From the NCBI GenBank assembly GCA_017304685.1, contig JAFKLR010000003.1, positions 62,001 through 126,000 on the forward strand: a stretch of DNA of 64,000 bases. Reading direction: 5' to 3'. Positions 35,537 through 44,315 of this stretch are shown here, piece after piece (position 1 is the stretch's first letter; each line of letters opens with the position of its first letter). The notes beneath the pieces are model-generated. The model did not search any database. It was not told the origin of the DNA and was given only the letters and a program-made list of their open reading frames with translations. The stretch comes from Sphingobacteriia bacterium. Its GTDB lineage: Bacteria; Pseudomonadota; Alphaproteobacteria; Rickettsiales; 33-17. The translations under genes were made by a program, and so were the position numbers.

Positions 35537-36234
35537 TAATGTTCCTCTACTCTAACTCTATACTGATGTTTACCTAACCTTTCGCCAGTTTTAATATAAT
35601 GACATATACGGGCTATTTTAGTAATACAATCACCTACACGTTCAATATTTTTTATTGTAAATATAAAATTCATGTATATTTCTATACTTGACTTATCGGT
35701 ACATGCAACCATTTTATCTTCAATTTTTTGAATAATTAATCTTGTGATCATATCAACTTCATCATCGAATTCACAGATTTGGTTGTAAGGTACGTTTTCT
35801 TTTTTTAAATTTAAATTCTGGCTTATGCTTTCATGCATACTGATAATTTTTTTCATTAAATTTTCAAAATCATTTAATAGATCAGCATCGATTTGTCTTG
35901 CGTAATTACAAGCTCTTTTAGCAGTGTTTTTAGCTAAATCGCCCATTCTTTCAATAGTAATAATTAATTTTAATGCAGAAACTATAAATCTTAAATCTAT
36001 TCCCATAGGTTGTCTGAGAGCTAAAAGATTAGTTGCTCTTTGTTCAATTTGTGTATCTAATTTATTAACTGTTTTATCTATTTCTCTTGCTTCAGTTACT
36101 GCTTCTACTGTAGGCGTTTGCCAATTATTTCCTGCTATTACTAATTCTTCATGAACGTGATTCATCATTTCATTCATTGCATTCACTAAAAGATCAAGAT
36201 CATGATCATATGAATGTACAGTATGTTTTACCAC
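35536..36234 (-). CDS. phoU: PhoU-like phosphate regulatory protein
   Basis: All-helical metal-binding protein that in other bacteria inhibits phosphate uptake through PstSCAB and the PhoR kinase. It has two three-helix bundle repeats with the E/D motifs ERMGDLAKNTAKRA (about 95-108) and ERVGDCITKIARICHYI (about 200-216). 232 residues. No pst or phoBR genes are in the window; it is embedded in a housekeeping run between rlmH and gpmI. Confidence 0.94.
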   Translation of the reverse strand: MVKHTVHSYDHDLDLLVNAMNEMMNHVHEELVIAGNNWQTPTVEAVTEAREIDKTVNKLDTQIEQRATNLLALRQPMGIDLRFIVSALKLIITIERMGDLAKNTAKRACNYARQIDADLLNDFENLMKKIISMHESISQNLNLKKENVPYNQICEFDDEVDMITRLIIQKIEDKMVACTDKSSIEIYMNFIFTIKNIERVGDCITKIARICHYIKTGERLGKHQYRVRVEEH

Positions 36235-36246
36235 AAATTGCTCCGC

Positions 36247-36699
36247 CTAAACTCTATTGTTATTTCCACGATGGTATGGGTGATTATGTAAAATACTATA
36301 AGCTCTGTAAAGCTGTTCTGCAAGCAATATGCGAACAATTTTATGTGGCCAAGTCATTTTGCTTAATGATAAAACAAAATGCGATTTATCAATTATTGTT
36401 TGACTTAAACCGTCTGCTCCCCCTATTAGAAAGCTTATATTATTATAACTCATTTGTTTTTCATTTAAATAGTTTGCAAATTCTTTACTTGTAAGCTCCT
36501 TGCCAATTTCATCAAGAGCAATAATTAAAGAATTATTAGGTATTGCTTCTAATAAATTTTTTGCCTCTTTTTCTTTAGTTTCGTCATTAAATTCATTTAT
36601 TTTAATATTCCACTTAAGTCTCTTCGTATATTCTTCAATTAAAAAATATTCTGAAGATTTTTTATTAATTTTACCTATGCAATTAATATATATATTCAT
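36247..36699 (-). CDS. rlmH: 23S rRNA pseudouridine-1915 N3-methyltransferase RlmH
   Basis: SPOUT methyltransferase acting on helix 69 of 23S rRNA. The family pattern is present: IALDEIGKELTSKEFA, FLIGGADGLSQTI with the knot, LSLSKMTWPHKIVRILLAEQLYRAYSILHNHPYHR. 150 residues, normal. It lies 12 bases upstream of phoU and 16 bases after the 195-residue exported gene. Confidence 0.96.
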   Translation of the reverse strand: MNIYINCIGKINKKSSEYFLIEEYTKRLKWNIKINEFNDETKEKEAKNLLEAIPNNSLIIALDEIGKELTSKEFANYLNEKQMSYNNISFLIGGADGLSQTIIDKSHFVLSLSKMTWPHKIVRILLAEQLYRAYSILHNHPYHRGNNNRV

Positions 36700-36715
36700 T
36701 TTTTTAAATTTATTT

Positions 36716-37303
36716 TTATTTAGAAAGATTTTTACCTTTACGTTCTATAAACTCAATTTTTTCTTTCCCCTCTAATTCAGGAAGTTTTTTAAAATATTTT
36801 TTATCTAAAAAATAAATTTTAACTCCAAATTTTTGCATAGTTTTTAGTGTTGAAGAGAAATTTAGCTGATCTAATGGAACTACAGGAATATTAGTTGTCC
36901 ATTCATAAATTCCTAGCCCTTTATTCTCATCGTAATAAAAATCTTTAGCGGGAAGTAAATAGATTGCTCCACCTTTATCCGCTTTATAAAATTTTTCTAA
37001 ATCTGAAATTATTAAATATACATCGAAATCTTTATTTTCTTCATAGGATTGAATGAATTGGTGAACCCAAGAATCATCCCAACGAAATAAAAAACAGCTA
37101 GCTAGTTTTAAAGAAGGAGTAGCGAAAATAACAGCACCCTCTTTTTCATCTCTTACATAATGTGATTGTGGTTTAATAACCTCTATTTTGCGAGTATTAG
37201 AACCATGAAATAAAACATCAAAAGGAGCTTGTTTAGTTTCTGCATAAGCAATGTTAATAGCAGTAACTAATATTACTAAAAGTAAGTTATATAATATTCT
37301 CAT
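36716..37303 (-). CDS. Exported unknown protein with ADP-ribosyltransferase-like pattern
   Basis: A signal peptide (residues 1-21, ending IAYA) is followed by a domain whose order recalls the ADP-ribosyltransferase fold. VLFHGS has His33, VIFATPSLKLAS lies at 58-69, and YEWTTNIPVVPL has Glu134, followed by an alpha/beta end FGVKIYFLD. H-Y/x-E patterns with LYHGS and FAT are common in that superfamily, but no catalytic claim can be made by eye. Its ATG overlaps the lolD stop (bases 37300-37303), so it is translationally coupled to the lipoprotein-export ATPase. A broken or divergent toxin, effector or house enzyme are all possible. Confidence 0.6.
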   Translation of the reverse strand: MRILYNLLLVILVTAINIAYAETKQAPFDVLFHGSNTRKIEVIKPQSHYVRDEKEGAVIFATPSLKLASCFLFRWDDSWVHQFIQSYEENKDFDVYLIISDLEKFYKADKGGAIYLLPAKDFYYDENKGLGIYEWTTNIPVVPLDQLNFSSTLKTMQKFGVKIYFLDKKYFKKLPELEGKEKIEFIERKGKNLSK

Positions 37304-37983
37304 ATTATTTCTTCTAATTTACCGTTAGTAATAGAAAATTTTCTATCCAATTTATTTGCAAGCTCAACGTTATGGGTAACAATAATTGCCGAAGTATTAT
37401 TTTTATTTAGTGTCGAACGCATTATTTGAAATACATTTTCAGCAGTTTGAGGGTCGAGATTACCTGTAGGTTCATCGGCAAGTAAGATTTTTGGATTATG
37501 TACAAGAGCGCGAGCAACAGCAACACGTTGTTGTTCTCCACCAGAGATTTGACTAGGATAATGAGTGATTCTATGGCTTAAGCCAACTTGTTCTAAAATA
37601 TTTACCGCTTTTTCCTTAGCATTATTTGGGCTTACATTATTTAACAGAGAAGCCATCATAACATTTTCTAAAACAGTAAAGTCTTTTAAAAGATTATGGA
37701 ATTGATATACAAATCCCAATTTTTCAGCTCGAATATTGGTTTTGATATTATCGCTTATTTCATTACAAATAACATTATCTATTATTATCTCGCCACTATC
37801 CGCAGTGTCCAACAATCCTGCAATTTGGAGTAAAGTAGTTTTGCCGCAGCCAGATGGTCCAACAAGTGCAATCATTTCACCCGCGTTAAGCTCAAAGGTA
37901 ATATTATTTAATACATTGATTTTGATTTCACCTGCCTGAAGATAAGTTTTGTATATATTTTTTAATGTTAGTGTTTTACTCAT
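37300..37983 (-). CDS. lolD: Lipoprotein-releasing system ATPase LolD
   Basis: ABC ATPase that powers release of outer-membrane lipoproteins from the inner membrane. Walker [11 protein letters not shown] (about 42-51), the LolD-characteristic [18 protein letters not shown], signature [15 protein letters not shown], and Walker [13 protein letters not shown] are all present. 227 residues. It overlaps lolC upstream by eight bases and the exported gene downstream by four. Confidence 0.96.
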   Translation of the reverse strand: MSKTLTLKNIYKTYLQAGEIKINVLNNITFELNAGEMIALVGPSGCGKTTLLQIAGLLDTADSGEIIIDNVICNEISDNIKTNIRAEKLGFVYQFHNLLKDFTVLENVMMASLLNNVSPNNAKEKAVNILEQVGLSHRITHYPSQISGGEQQRVAVARALVHNPKILLADEPTGNLDPQTAENVFQIMRSTLNKNNTSAIIVTHNVELANKLDRKFSITNGKLEEII

Positions 37984-39223
37984 TTCTTAATGCCTCCGCA
38001 GGGTTGACATTTGCAGCTTTGAGTGCAGGGAAAATTGTAGCTGTAATACATAAAATTAAAGCTACAATAATTATTTTTCTAACATCGCCATAATCAACCT
38101 TAGCTGGAAGATTATGTAAATAATATACTACAGGATCAAAAAGGTCGGTGGAAGTTATAGATTCTAAAAACCTTCTTACGCGCTCAATATTTTTAGCGAA
38201 TAATACTCCAGTTATTACCCCAAAAGTAGTACCTCCAAAACCGAGTATGGTCCCCATGTAAACAAATATTCTTATAATCATTGATTTAGGTGCGCCAATT
38301 GTTCTTAAAACCGCTATATCATATTTTTTGTCATAAACAAGCATATATAGGCTTGAAATAATATTAAAGGCAGCGACAATAATTATTAAAGTTAGAATTA
38401 AAAACATAACAGCTCTTTCAATTTCTAAGGCTGAAAGAATTTGAGAATTCTGATATTTCCAATCTTCTACGCTGTATCTTCTATTAATTTTTTTAGCAAT
38501 AATTTTTGTCATTTTATCGCTATTTGTTGGGTCAGTAATCATTAATTCTAAATTACTAATTTTGCCGGGCATTTGAAAAAGAAGCTGGGCGCTGTCCATT
38601 TGCATAAATGCAAGAACGTTATCATATAAATATGACCCTGAGCGAAATATTGCCGCCACTTTAAATGTTTTAAATCTTGGTACTCTTCCTAAAACAGTGG
38701 GGATACTATTAGTAGTTACTATTTTTACTTCATCACCTGGCTCAACGCCAATACTTTGAGCTAAATTTTCTCCTAATAATAAAGAATTTTCATCAGTTAA
38801 ATAGTCTTTAATATTTCCTTGAACTATATTATTATAGATTTGATTTTTAGTTTTAAGATCTTCATTTGAAATTCCACGTATTAATGCCCCTGCAGAATTT
38901 CCTGTATTAAGCATCATTACTTGTTTTTCGATAAGCGGAGTAATTTTAGTAATTTCTTTTATTTCTTTAATTTGGTTAATCACTTCCTGTGGGTAACTAA
39001 TGCCTGACTGGCTACCTTTTACAGTAACGTGCCCTGCAACTCCCAAAGTAATTCTTGTAAGTTCATCTCTATAACCATTCATTACAGACATAACTACTAT
39101 TAAAGTTGCTACGCCCAGTAATATTCCAATAGTAGCAAAAGCTGAAGTTATGGAAATAAATCCACTTTTGTGTTTGCTATGTAAGTAGCGTAAAGCAATT
39201 TTTAATTCTAATTTAATATTCAT
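37976..39223 (-). CDS. lolC: Lipoprotein-releasing system permease LolC/LolE
   Basis: Inner-membrane permease of the Lol transporter. An N-terminal helix (about 22-48, ITSAFATIGILLGVATLIVVMSVMNGYRDEL) carries the family's hook-proximal segment. A large periplasmic MacB-like domain follows, then three C-terminal membrane helices with MFLILTLIIIVAAFNIISSLYMLVYDKK and the ending [18 protein letters not shown]. At 415 residues it is normal. Alphaproteobacteria commonly have one LolC/E-type permease acting as a homodimer; lolC and lolE cannot be told apart here. Confidence 0.94.
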   Translation of the reverse strand: MNIKLELKIALRYLHSKHKSGFISITSAFATIGILLGVATLIVVMSVMNGYRDELTRITLGVAGHVTVKGSQSGISYPQEVINQIKEIKEITKITPLIEKQVMMLNTGNSAGALIRGISNEDLKTKNQIYNNIVQGNIKDYLTDENSLLLGENLAQSIGVEPGDEVKIVTTNSIPTVLGRVPRFKTFKVAAIFRSGSYLYDNVLAFMQMDSAQLLFQMPGKISNLELMITDPTNSDKMTKIIAKKINRRYSVEDWKYQNSQILSALEIERAVMFLILTLIIIVAAFNIISSLYMLVYDKKYDIAVLRTIGAPKSMIIRIFVYMGTILGFGGTTFGVITGVLFAKNIERVRRFLESITSTDLFDPVVYYLHNLPAKVDYGDVRKIIIVALILCITATIFPALKAANVNPAEALRNE

Positions 39224-39418
39224 TGGATTTAAAAAATTAACAAAAATGTTATATAAAGGTTAATATTATTAATAAAATACCAGTATTTGCTAAAAGATCA
39301 AGCCTGTTAAAATTAAATATTTTTAAAATTAGTTTAACGTTAAAAAGTTTTTATAATATAATTTTTCTTTATAAATCAATAAGTTATAGCAATAGTTAAT
39401 AAATAGTTAGTAAACATA

Positions 39419-39448
39419 TTGACTTTTACTATTATTTAATACTATTTT
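39419..39448 (+). promoter_or_regulatory. Possible promoter for the 291-residue gene
   Basis: TTGACT (39419-39424) is followed after 18 bases by TATTTT (39443-39448), about 30 bases before the ATG at 39478. The -10 is a weak match in an AT-rich background. Confidence 0.35.
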
Positions 39449-39477
39449 AGTGGTAAAATTTATATAGGAATTTATAA

Positions 39478-40353
39478 ATGAGTTTAGAAAAAACTTACCG
39501 CGCAGGTTGTGAGGCAAAGAATAAAGTAGTTTTAGAAGTAAATGGCGGAATTGATATTACTTTTGATGAAGGAACCGTAGAAAAAGTATGGGATAAATTT
39601 ATAAGTAACAAATTATTAACGTGTAATGAATATAAATTTCTTATAACAAATCTTGATTATTTTACTACCGTATATTTTGGTGATGTTGGGGCTGGCAGTA
39701 GCTCAGAAAATATTGATAATCAAAAAGAATGTTTACGTGATGAAATTAATTCATCATTTTATGAAATGTGGTTTTCCTTTTTAGCTCGTTATTCGCTGTT
39801 TTTAAAAGAAATAAATAACGCAATAGAAAGTGCAGATGCTAATAAATCAAAAAAGAATATACCGATAATTTCTTTAGCTGAAGAAAATGAAGAAGTGCAT
39901 ATTTCTCAAAATGCTGTTACAGAGAATGATAATATTACGAATAAATACTTGGAAATATTTCAGTCAACAGTGGAAAATTTTAATGAGTTAACAGAGCAAC
40001 TTTCTAGCTTACTAATTGAACAATCAAAGTTGTATAAAAAATATTTAACAAACCCCGCAGCATATATCTTAAAAGAATTAAATGATGAGGAAAGAAAGGC
40101 TATATCTAACCTAGAAGATGTAGGCGAGTATAATTTACTTTATATGAAAGATATATTAAGTAAATTACCTACAATTTTAAATATGGAGCTTAAGGAAGCT
40201 CAAGAATTTTTACTTGAAATAAAAATATCTGTGGCGAAAGCTCAAATTAATTACGAAAGCTTTAAAGTAAAGTGTGATAAATATAATGAACTTCAAGATA
40301 AAATAAAAGATCTAGAAGATTCTAAAAAATATAATCAAGGTCCTCAGCTTTAA
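39478..40353 (+). CDS. Unknown helical protein, 291 aa
   Basis: No family recognised. The first 60 residues look like a mixed alpha/beta segment (KVVLEVNGGIDITFDEGTVEKVWDKF). From about 90 on the protein is strongly helical and acidic, ending in a likely coiled coil (about 240-285, ELKEAQEFLLEIKISVAKAQ and KYNELQDKIKDLEDSKK). There is no signal peptide or membrane helix. ATAGGAATTTATAA precedes the ATG. It is followed by a hairpin and then another unknown gene on the same strand. Confidence 0.72.
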   Translation: MSLEKTYRAGCEAKNKVVLEVNGGIDITFDEGTVEKVWDKFISNKLLTCNEYKFLITNLDYFTTVYFGDVGAGSSSENIDNQKECLRDEINSSFYEMWFSFLARYSLFLKEINNAIESADANKSKKNIPIISLAEENEEVHISQNAVTENDNITNKYLEIFQSTVENFNELTEQLSSLLIEQSKLYKKYLTNPAAYILKELNDEERKAISNLEDVGEYNLLYMKDILSKLPTILNMELKEAQEFLLEIKISVAKAQINYESFKVKCDKYNELQDKIKDLEDSKKYNQGPQL

Positions 40354-40360
40354 ATTTATA

Positions 40361-40397
40361 TAAAGCTCAAGTATCTTTCGAAACTATTTGAGCTTTA
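40361..40397 (+). terminator. Hairpin after the 291-residue gene
   Basis: TAAAGCTCAA (40361-40370) pairs exactly with TTGAGCTTTA (40388-40397) over a 17-base loop, seven bases after the stop. A T-rich run follows a few bases later. Confidence 0.5.
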
Positions 40398-40505
40398 TTA
40401 CTCCACTTTTTTGATTTAAAGATATAAGATTATAAAATCATTGCTACATTAAGTATTTGTTAAATACCTCATGATAAAGTAATATTAAAAATAGGGGTGT
40501 TTTTA

Positions 40506-41780
40506 ATGTCACTTTCATCCAATAAAGAAAAAACAATTCAAGGCTTTATTTTCGAAATAGAAATAATCTATAATTTAATAAAAAAACATACTCAATTAAA
40601 AGTTTTTAAAAATTTGTTTGAAGCGCTAGAAGCCATAGAAGTAACATATATAAAACGCTTTCAAGGTCAAAGTTTTGCTAAAAGTTATTTGATAAGTAAG
40701 GGGGTAGATCTTAAAAATAAAACCTCTTTCACTTACGGAAGTTATGAAACGAGCAAACATAAAAAATATTACGAGATTTTATTTAAGGAAAAAAAAGATA
40801 AATTAGATTTTTTTTATCTATTTAAAGCGTATTGTAAAGAATTTAATATAACCGCAGCTTTATTTAAAAATGTCGGGTACTCAATAATTTTACAATATCC
40901 AGAAGATGAATCTTTTATTATACCTATCTTAAATTTAGTAAATAAATCTTTAAAAAATAGTCCTGAAGAAATATTTGCATTATATCATTATTTGTATAAC
41001 TTTTTTAAAAATAATCAAACCAGTTATAATGCGCAATATATTTATAGATTAGCCTTAGTAAAATTAATAAGTCTATCATGTAAAAATAGAAGTTATCAAA
41101 ATGCTTTTTTGTACTGGGGTGAAGTCGTTAGCAATAATATAGATATGCAATTGTTAGAGATTAAAGAAATAATAGAAGCGCTACATTTTGAAAAAAATTG
41201 TCATTATAATAAAGATAAAAGAGAAAAATATGACTTATATAAAAGTATATATAATTTTGTAGTACCTCAACTTATTAATCCTCACTATTATATATATTAT
41301 AATATAACGTTAGTTAATCTAATAAATTTAGCTTGTTCAATAAAAGAATATAAAGAAGCTTCAGAATATAGTGATGAATTAATTAGTAAAAAAATACCAT
41401 TTTCCATTGAAACCGCTTTAAATATAATTAAAGCATTTTATAATTATTCAATAAATAAAGAAAATAAAGAAGATTATTTATTAAGAATAAAGTTAATAAT
41501 AACTTTTGCTGTAAAGAATTCTCCTTCATTTCCAAAAGCAATTGACTTATATTTTTCTAAAGATAAAGAAATAATTAAAATTAAAAATGATTCTTTAATA
41601 GAATTGCAAAAACATCAGAAAGAAAAAGAAGTGTTTATTCAATATGATTCAAATGATGTTAAAACAGGTAACTTAAGAGCTGTTAATAAGGTTAATGTAT
41701 CAGGGGTAATAGCTCAAGGTGAATTTAGAAATTTAACTACTATTTCTATTCATACAAATACGGTAACATCTAAGAAGTAA
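40506..41780 (+). CDS. Unknown helical repeat-like protein, 424 aa
   Basis: No family recognised. The Tyr/Lys/Asn-rich helical protein has segments such as YIYRLALVKLISLSCKNRSYQNAFLYWGEVV (in two overlapping parts) and LVNLINLACSIKEYKEASEYSDEL, which resemble TPR or PPR-like helical pairs. The last 50 residues are polar and beta-like (KVNVSGVIAQGEFRNLTTISI). ATG at 40506 with AGGGG upstream is preferred over an in-frame GTG at 40497. It overlaps the convergent PAP2 gene tail-to-tail by 11 bases. Confidence 0.72.
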   Translation: MSLSSNKEKTIQGFIFEIEIIYNLIKKHTQLKVFKNLFEALEAIEVTYIKRFQGQSFAKSYLISKGVDLKNKTSFTYGSYETSKHKKYYEILFKEKKDKLDFFYLFKAYCKEFNITAALFKNVGYSIILQYPEDESFIIPILNLVNKSLKNSPEEIFALYHYLYNFFKNNQTSYNAQYIYRLALVKLISLSCKNRSYQNAFLYWGEVVSNNIDMQLLEIKEIIEALHFEKNCHYNKDKREKYDLYKSIYNFVVPQLINPHYYIYYNITLVNLINLACSIKEYKEASEYSDELISKKIPFSIETALNIIKAFYNYSINKENKEDYLLRIKLIITFAVKNSPSFPKAIDLYFSKDKEIIKIKNDSLIELQKHQKEKEVFIQYDSNDVKTGNLRAVNKVNVSGVIAQGEFRNLTTISIHTNTVTSKK

Positions 41781-42429
41781 AATTTTTAATTTTTTTCTTA
41801 AAAATAACATAGACAATTATGTTAGTCAAAATTACTACTAAACCACTAAAGAATACATCACTTACAAAATGCCCACCTTGTGCAATTCTTCCAATACCAA
41901 AAATAATTCCAAGTAATATACCTATAACCATTCCTGATACGCGAAGGCTAGGTGAAATGAAACTTAAAGCTGTGAAATAAAATCCCATTGAAGCATGACC
42001 TGAAACAAAGGAGCAATTATTTTTACATTCGTTAGAATAATGCCAAGCTGGCATAAAGTTTTTTTCACCCCCAAATGTTATGATTTGGTTTGGTCTTGGT
42101 CTTCCCATATTTTCTTTAAGGGCAGTATTAACTATTAAACCTGGTCCTAATGCCATACAAATAGTTAAATATAATGCTTTATATAAATACTCATTCTTTT
42201 TAAGAAAAAAATAAATTATACTAACTAGTAAAGTCGCTATTACTATGTAAGAAAGTACCGGAACTAATTTATGAAAAAATAAAGCTACGGGGTGATTTTT
42301 TAAATAAAACCCTTGCTCTTTTTCATAAACATAATTTGCAATAAATAAATCTATTTCAGGGTAAAAAATTAAAAGTAAGCTTATTATTACTAATAAGCAA
42401 TTAATTATGAGTTTTAAATAATTTGGCAT
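41770..42429 (-). CDS. PAP2-family membrane phosphatase
   Basis: Integral membrane phosphatase with six predicted helices. The three PAP2 signature blocks are visible: KENMGRPRP (KxxxxxxRP), SFVSGHAS (PSGH block with Val in place of Pro) and GRIAQGGHFVSDV (SRxxxxxHxxxD block). Substrates in the family include undecaprenyl pyrophosphate, lipid A and phosphatidylglycerol phosphate. Its start overlaps the glycosyltransferase gene end by 29 bases, so the two are coupled and may act on the same lipid-linked substrate. An LpxE-like lipid A 1-phosphatase is one option. Confidence 0.87.
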   Translation of the reverse strand: MPNYLKLIINCLLVIISLLLIFYPEIDLFIANYVYEKEQGFYLKNHPVALFFHKLVPVLSYIVIATLLVSIIYFFLKKNEYLYKALYLTICMALGPGLIVNTALKENMGRPRPNQIITFGGEKNFMPAWHYSNECKNNCSFVSGHASMGFYFTALSFISPSLRVSGMVIGILLGIIFGIGRIAQGGHFVSDVFFSGLVVILTNIIVYVIFKKKIKNFTS

Positions 42430-43825
42430 GATAAGCGCATATTTTTGGTGATTTTATATGATTAGCTAAAGGAGTGATTTCTTTTAATAATTGTACATTG
42501 CTCTCTTTCATATCACAATTTTTTGAAATTATAATTGCATTATTATACTCGCCATAGGCTTTTTTGGTAAGATCATAATGATCTTTAATCTCACTTTTAG
42601 CGGATAATTTTAAAATTTGCTGGTGCGGAATATTGCAATAATATAAGCACCATGAAAGTAATTTTCTTTCATCTATTAGTACGAATGGTTTTTCATATTT
42701 ATTATAAAGTTCATGAACTTCTTTACCGAAATTATTCCATCCCTTGATACGATAAAGTGGGGATTGAGTGGAAATTGGTAAAAGGTTTATTCCAAACCAA
42801 ACGGTAATTATAAAAACATTGAATAAAACGCCAGAATTTAAAAGTTTTTTATTAGTTTTATTAAATATTATAGAAATTAAAATTATAAAGCCAATAAATG
42901 AAGGAGCTGCCCAATTTATATTTGCTCCGGAAATCAGACTTAATAAAGATATAAATAATAAAAACGTAATTGATATTATAAATAATAACCTATATTTAGG
43001 ATTGTTTTTTACATTACGAATAAAGTCTTTATTGAGAAAGAGTAATAGAAAACATATAAAAAGTATTGGGCCAATAATTAGTGATTGACCTAGAAAAAAT
43101 TCAAAAAATTTATTTGGGTATATAAAAGCCCTATCAAGTTTACTAATATCTTTAGTATGTTTAAAGCTTGCAAAGTGATTGTTATAATTCCACCACAAAT
43201 TTGGTGCGAAAGTAATTAAAGAAACTATTCCTGAAATAACTAAATGCTTAAAATTTTTAAGTAAATCTTTTTTTTCTAAAGTAAGAATGAATATAAAATA
43301 TCCAATATAAAAAAGACCAGCATTATATTTGCTTAGTAAAGCAAATCCTATAGTAATACCTAAAAGTATTGTTAATGAAATTGTTGGTTGCTCAAAATTT
43401 TTTAAAAGAATATAAGTTCCTAAAGCCCAAAATAAAAGCAATAATACATCAGTTGAAATTACTACTGAGGAAACGCAGATTGCAGGGAGTGTAAGATAAA
43501 TAAAAAAAGAATAAATTGCGTTTTTATCAATTTCTTTATGGGTTAAGTATATTATCCAAGCTGTTAAAAAGTGAATTACAGGTGCAAAAAATCTAACCCC
43601 AAATTCATTACTTCCAAATATGTTAGTACTTAGCCAAATTATCCAGGCAATTAATGGTGGTTTTGAATAATAGCCAAAATCTGGAGATAATGACCAAAAG
43701 TAATATTGAGCTTCGTCTGCATATAAATTTAAATCAGTAAAATATAAAAAAATGAGACGTAAAATTATTAAAAGAATACTAAATAATAAAATAAATTTAT
43801 TCGAATTAATTTTTAGAGCTTGCAT
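42401..43825 (-). CDS. ArnT-like glycosyltransferase (family 39, PMT_2)
   Basis: Polytopic GT-C glycosyltransferase that would use a polyprenyl-phosphate sugar. It has about ten to twelve membrane helices. The first periplasmic loop contains the acidic YADEAQYYFWS motif and GYYSKPPLIAWIIWLS, as in ArnT and related PMT-type enzymes. The C-terminal 110 residues form a soluble periplasmic domain. 474 residues. Attachment of a sugar to lipid A or to a surface glycan is the expected role; acceptor and donor are unknown. Coupled to the PAP2 gene. Confidence 0.86.
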   Translation of the reverse strand: MQALKINSNKFILLFSILLIILRLIFLYFTDLNLYADEAQYYFWSLSPDFGYYSKPPLIAWIIWLSTNIFGSNEFGVRFFAPVIHFLTAWIIYLTHKEIDKNAIYSFFIYLTLPAICVSSVVISTDVLLLLFWALGTYILLKNFEQPTISLTILLGITIGFALLSKYNAGLFYIGYFIFILTLEKKDLLKNFKHLVISGIVSLITFAPNLWWNYNNHFASFKHTKDISKLDRAFIYPNKFFEFFLGQSLIIGPILFICFLLLFLNKDFIRNVKNNPKYRLLFIISITFLLFISLLSLISGANINWAAPSFIGFIILISIIFNKTNKKLLNSGVLFNVFIITVWFGINLLPISTQSPLYRIKGWNNFGKEVHELYNKYEKPFVLIDERKLLSWCLYYCNIPHQQILKLSAKSEIKDHYDLTKKAYGEYNNAIIISKNCDMKESNVQLLKEITPLANHIKSPKICAYHAKLFKTHN

Positions 43826-43879
43826 AAAACTTAATATTAATAATACTTAAATTAAATAAATAAACAAAAGAGCAATAGA

Positions 43880-44314
43880 ATGAGCGCTAAAGTTTTAATA
43901 ATCAACGGTCCAAATCTTAATATGCTTGGAACTAGAAATCCAGAAGTTTATGGTTTTAACACAATTTTTGATATTGAGCAAAATTGCCATGATTTTGGTA
44001 GTGTGCATAATTTAATTATTGATTTTCGTCAATCAAATAATGAAGGTGAGATAATTGAATGGATTCAAGAATCAGAAAAATTTGATGCTTTAATCATAAA
44101 TGCCGCTGGTTTTACTCATACATCTATAGCCATTCTTGATGCTTTATTAATGCTAACAAAGCCAATTATTGAAGTGCATATTACAAATATTTATAAGCGT
44201 GAAAAGTTTAGAAGAAAATCACTTGTATCACGTGCAGCAACAGGAGTGATTTCAGGTTTTGGAGCTAATAGTTATATATTGGCTCTCCACGCAGTTTTAG
44301 AATTAGTAGAATAA
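43880..44314 (+). CDS. aroQ: 3-dehydroquinate dehydratase, type II
   Basis: Shikimate-pathway enzyme converting 3-dehydroquinate to 3-dehydroshikimate. The signature IINGPNLNMLGTRNPEVYG is at the N-terminus, with the catalytic Tyr in VYG, the flexible DFRQSNNEGEIIEWI loop, NAAGFTHTSIAILDAL, and the active-site His region VEVH-like EVHITNIYKREKFR. 144 residues, normal for the dodecameric type. No other aro genes are in the window. It is followed directly by anmK. Confidence 0.95.
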   Translation: MSAKVLIINGPNLNMLGTRNPEVYGFNTIFDIEQNCHDFGSVHNLIIDFRQSNNEGEIIEWIQESEKFDALIINAAGFTHTSIAILDALLMLTKPIIEVHITNIYKREKFRRKSLVSRAATGVISGFGANSYILALHAVLELVE

Positions 44315-44315
44315 T

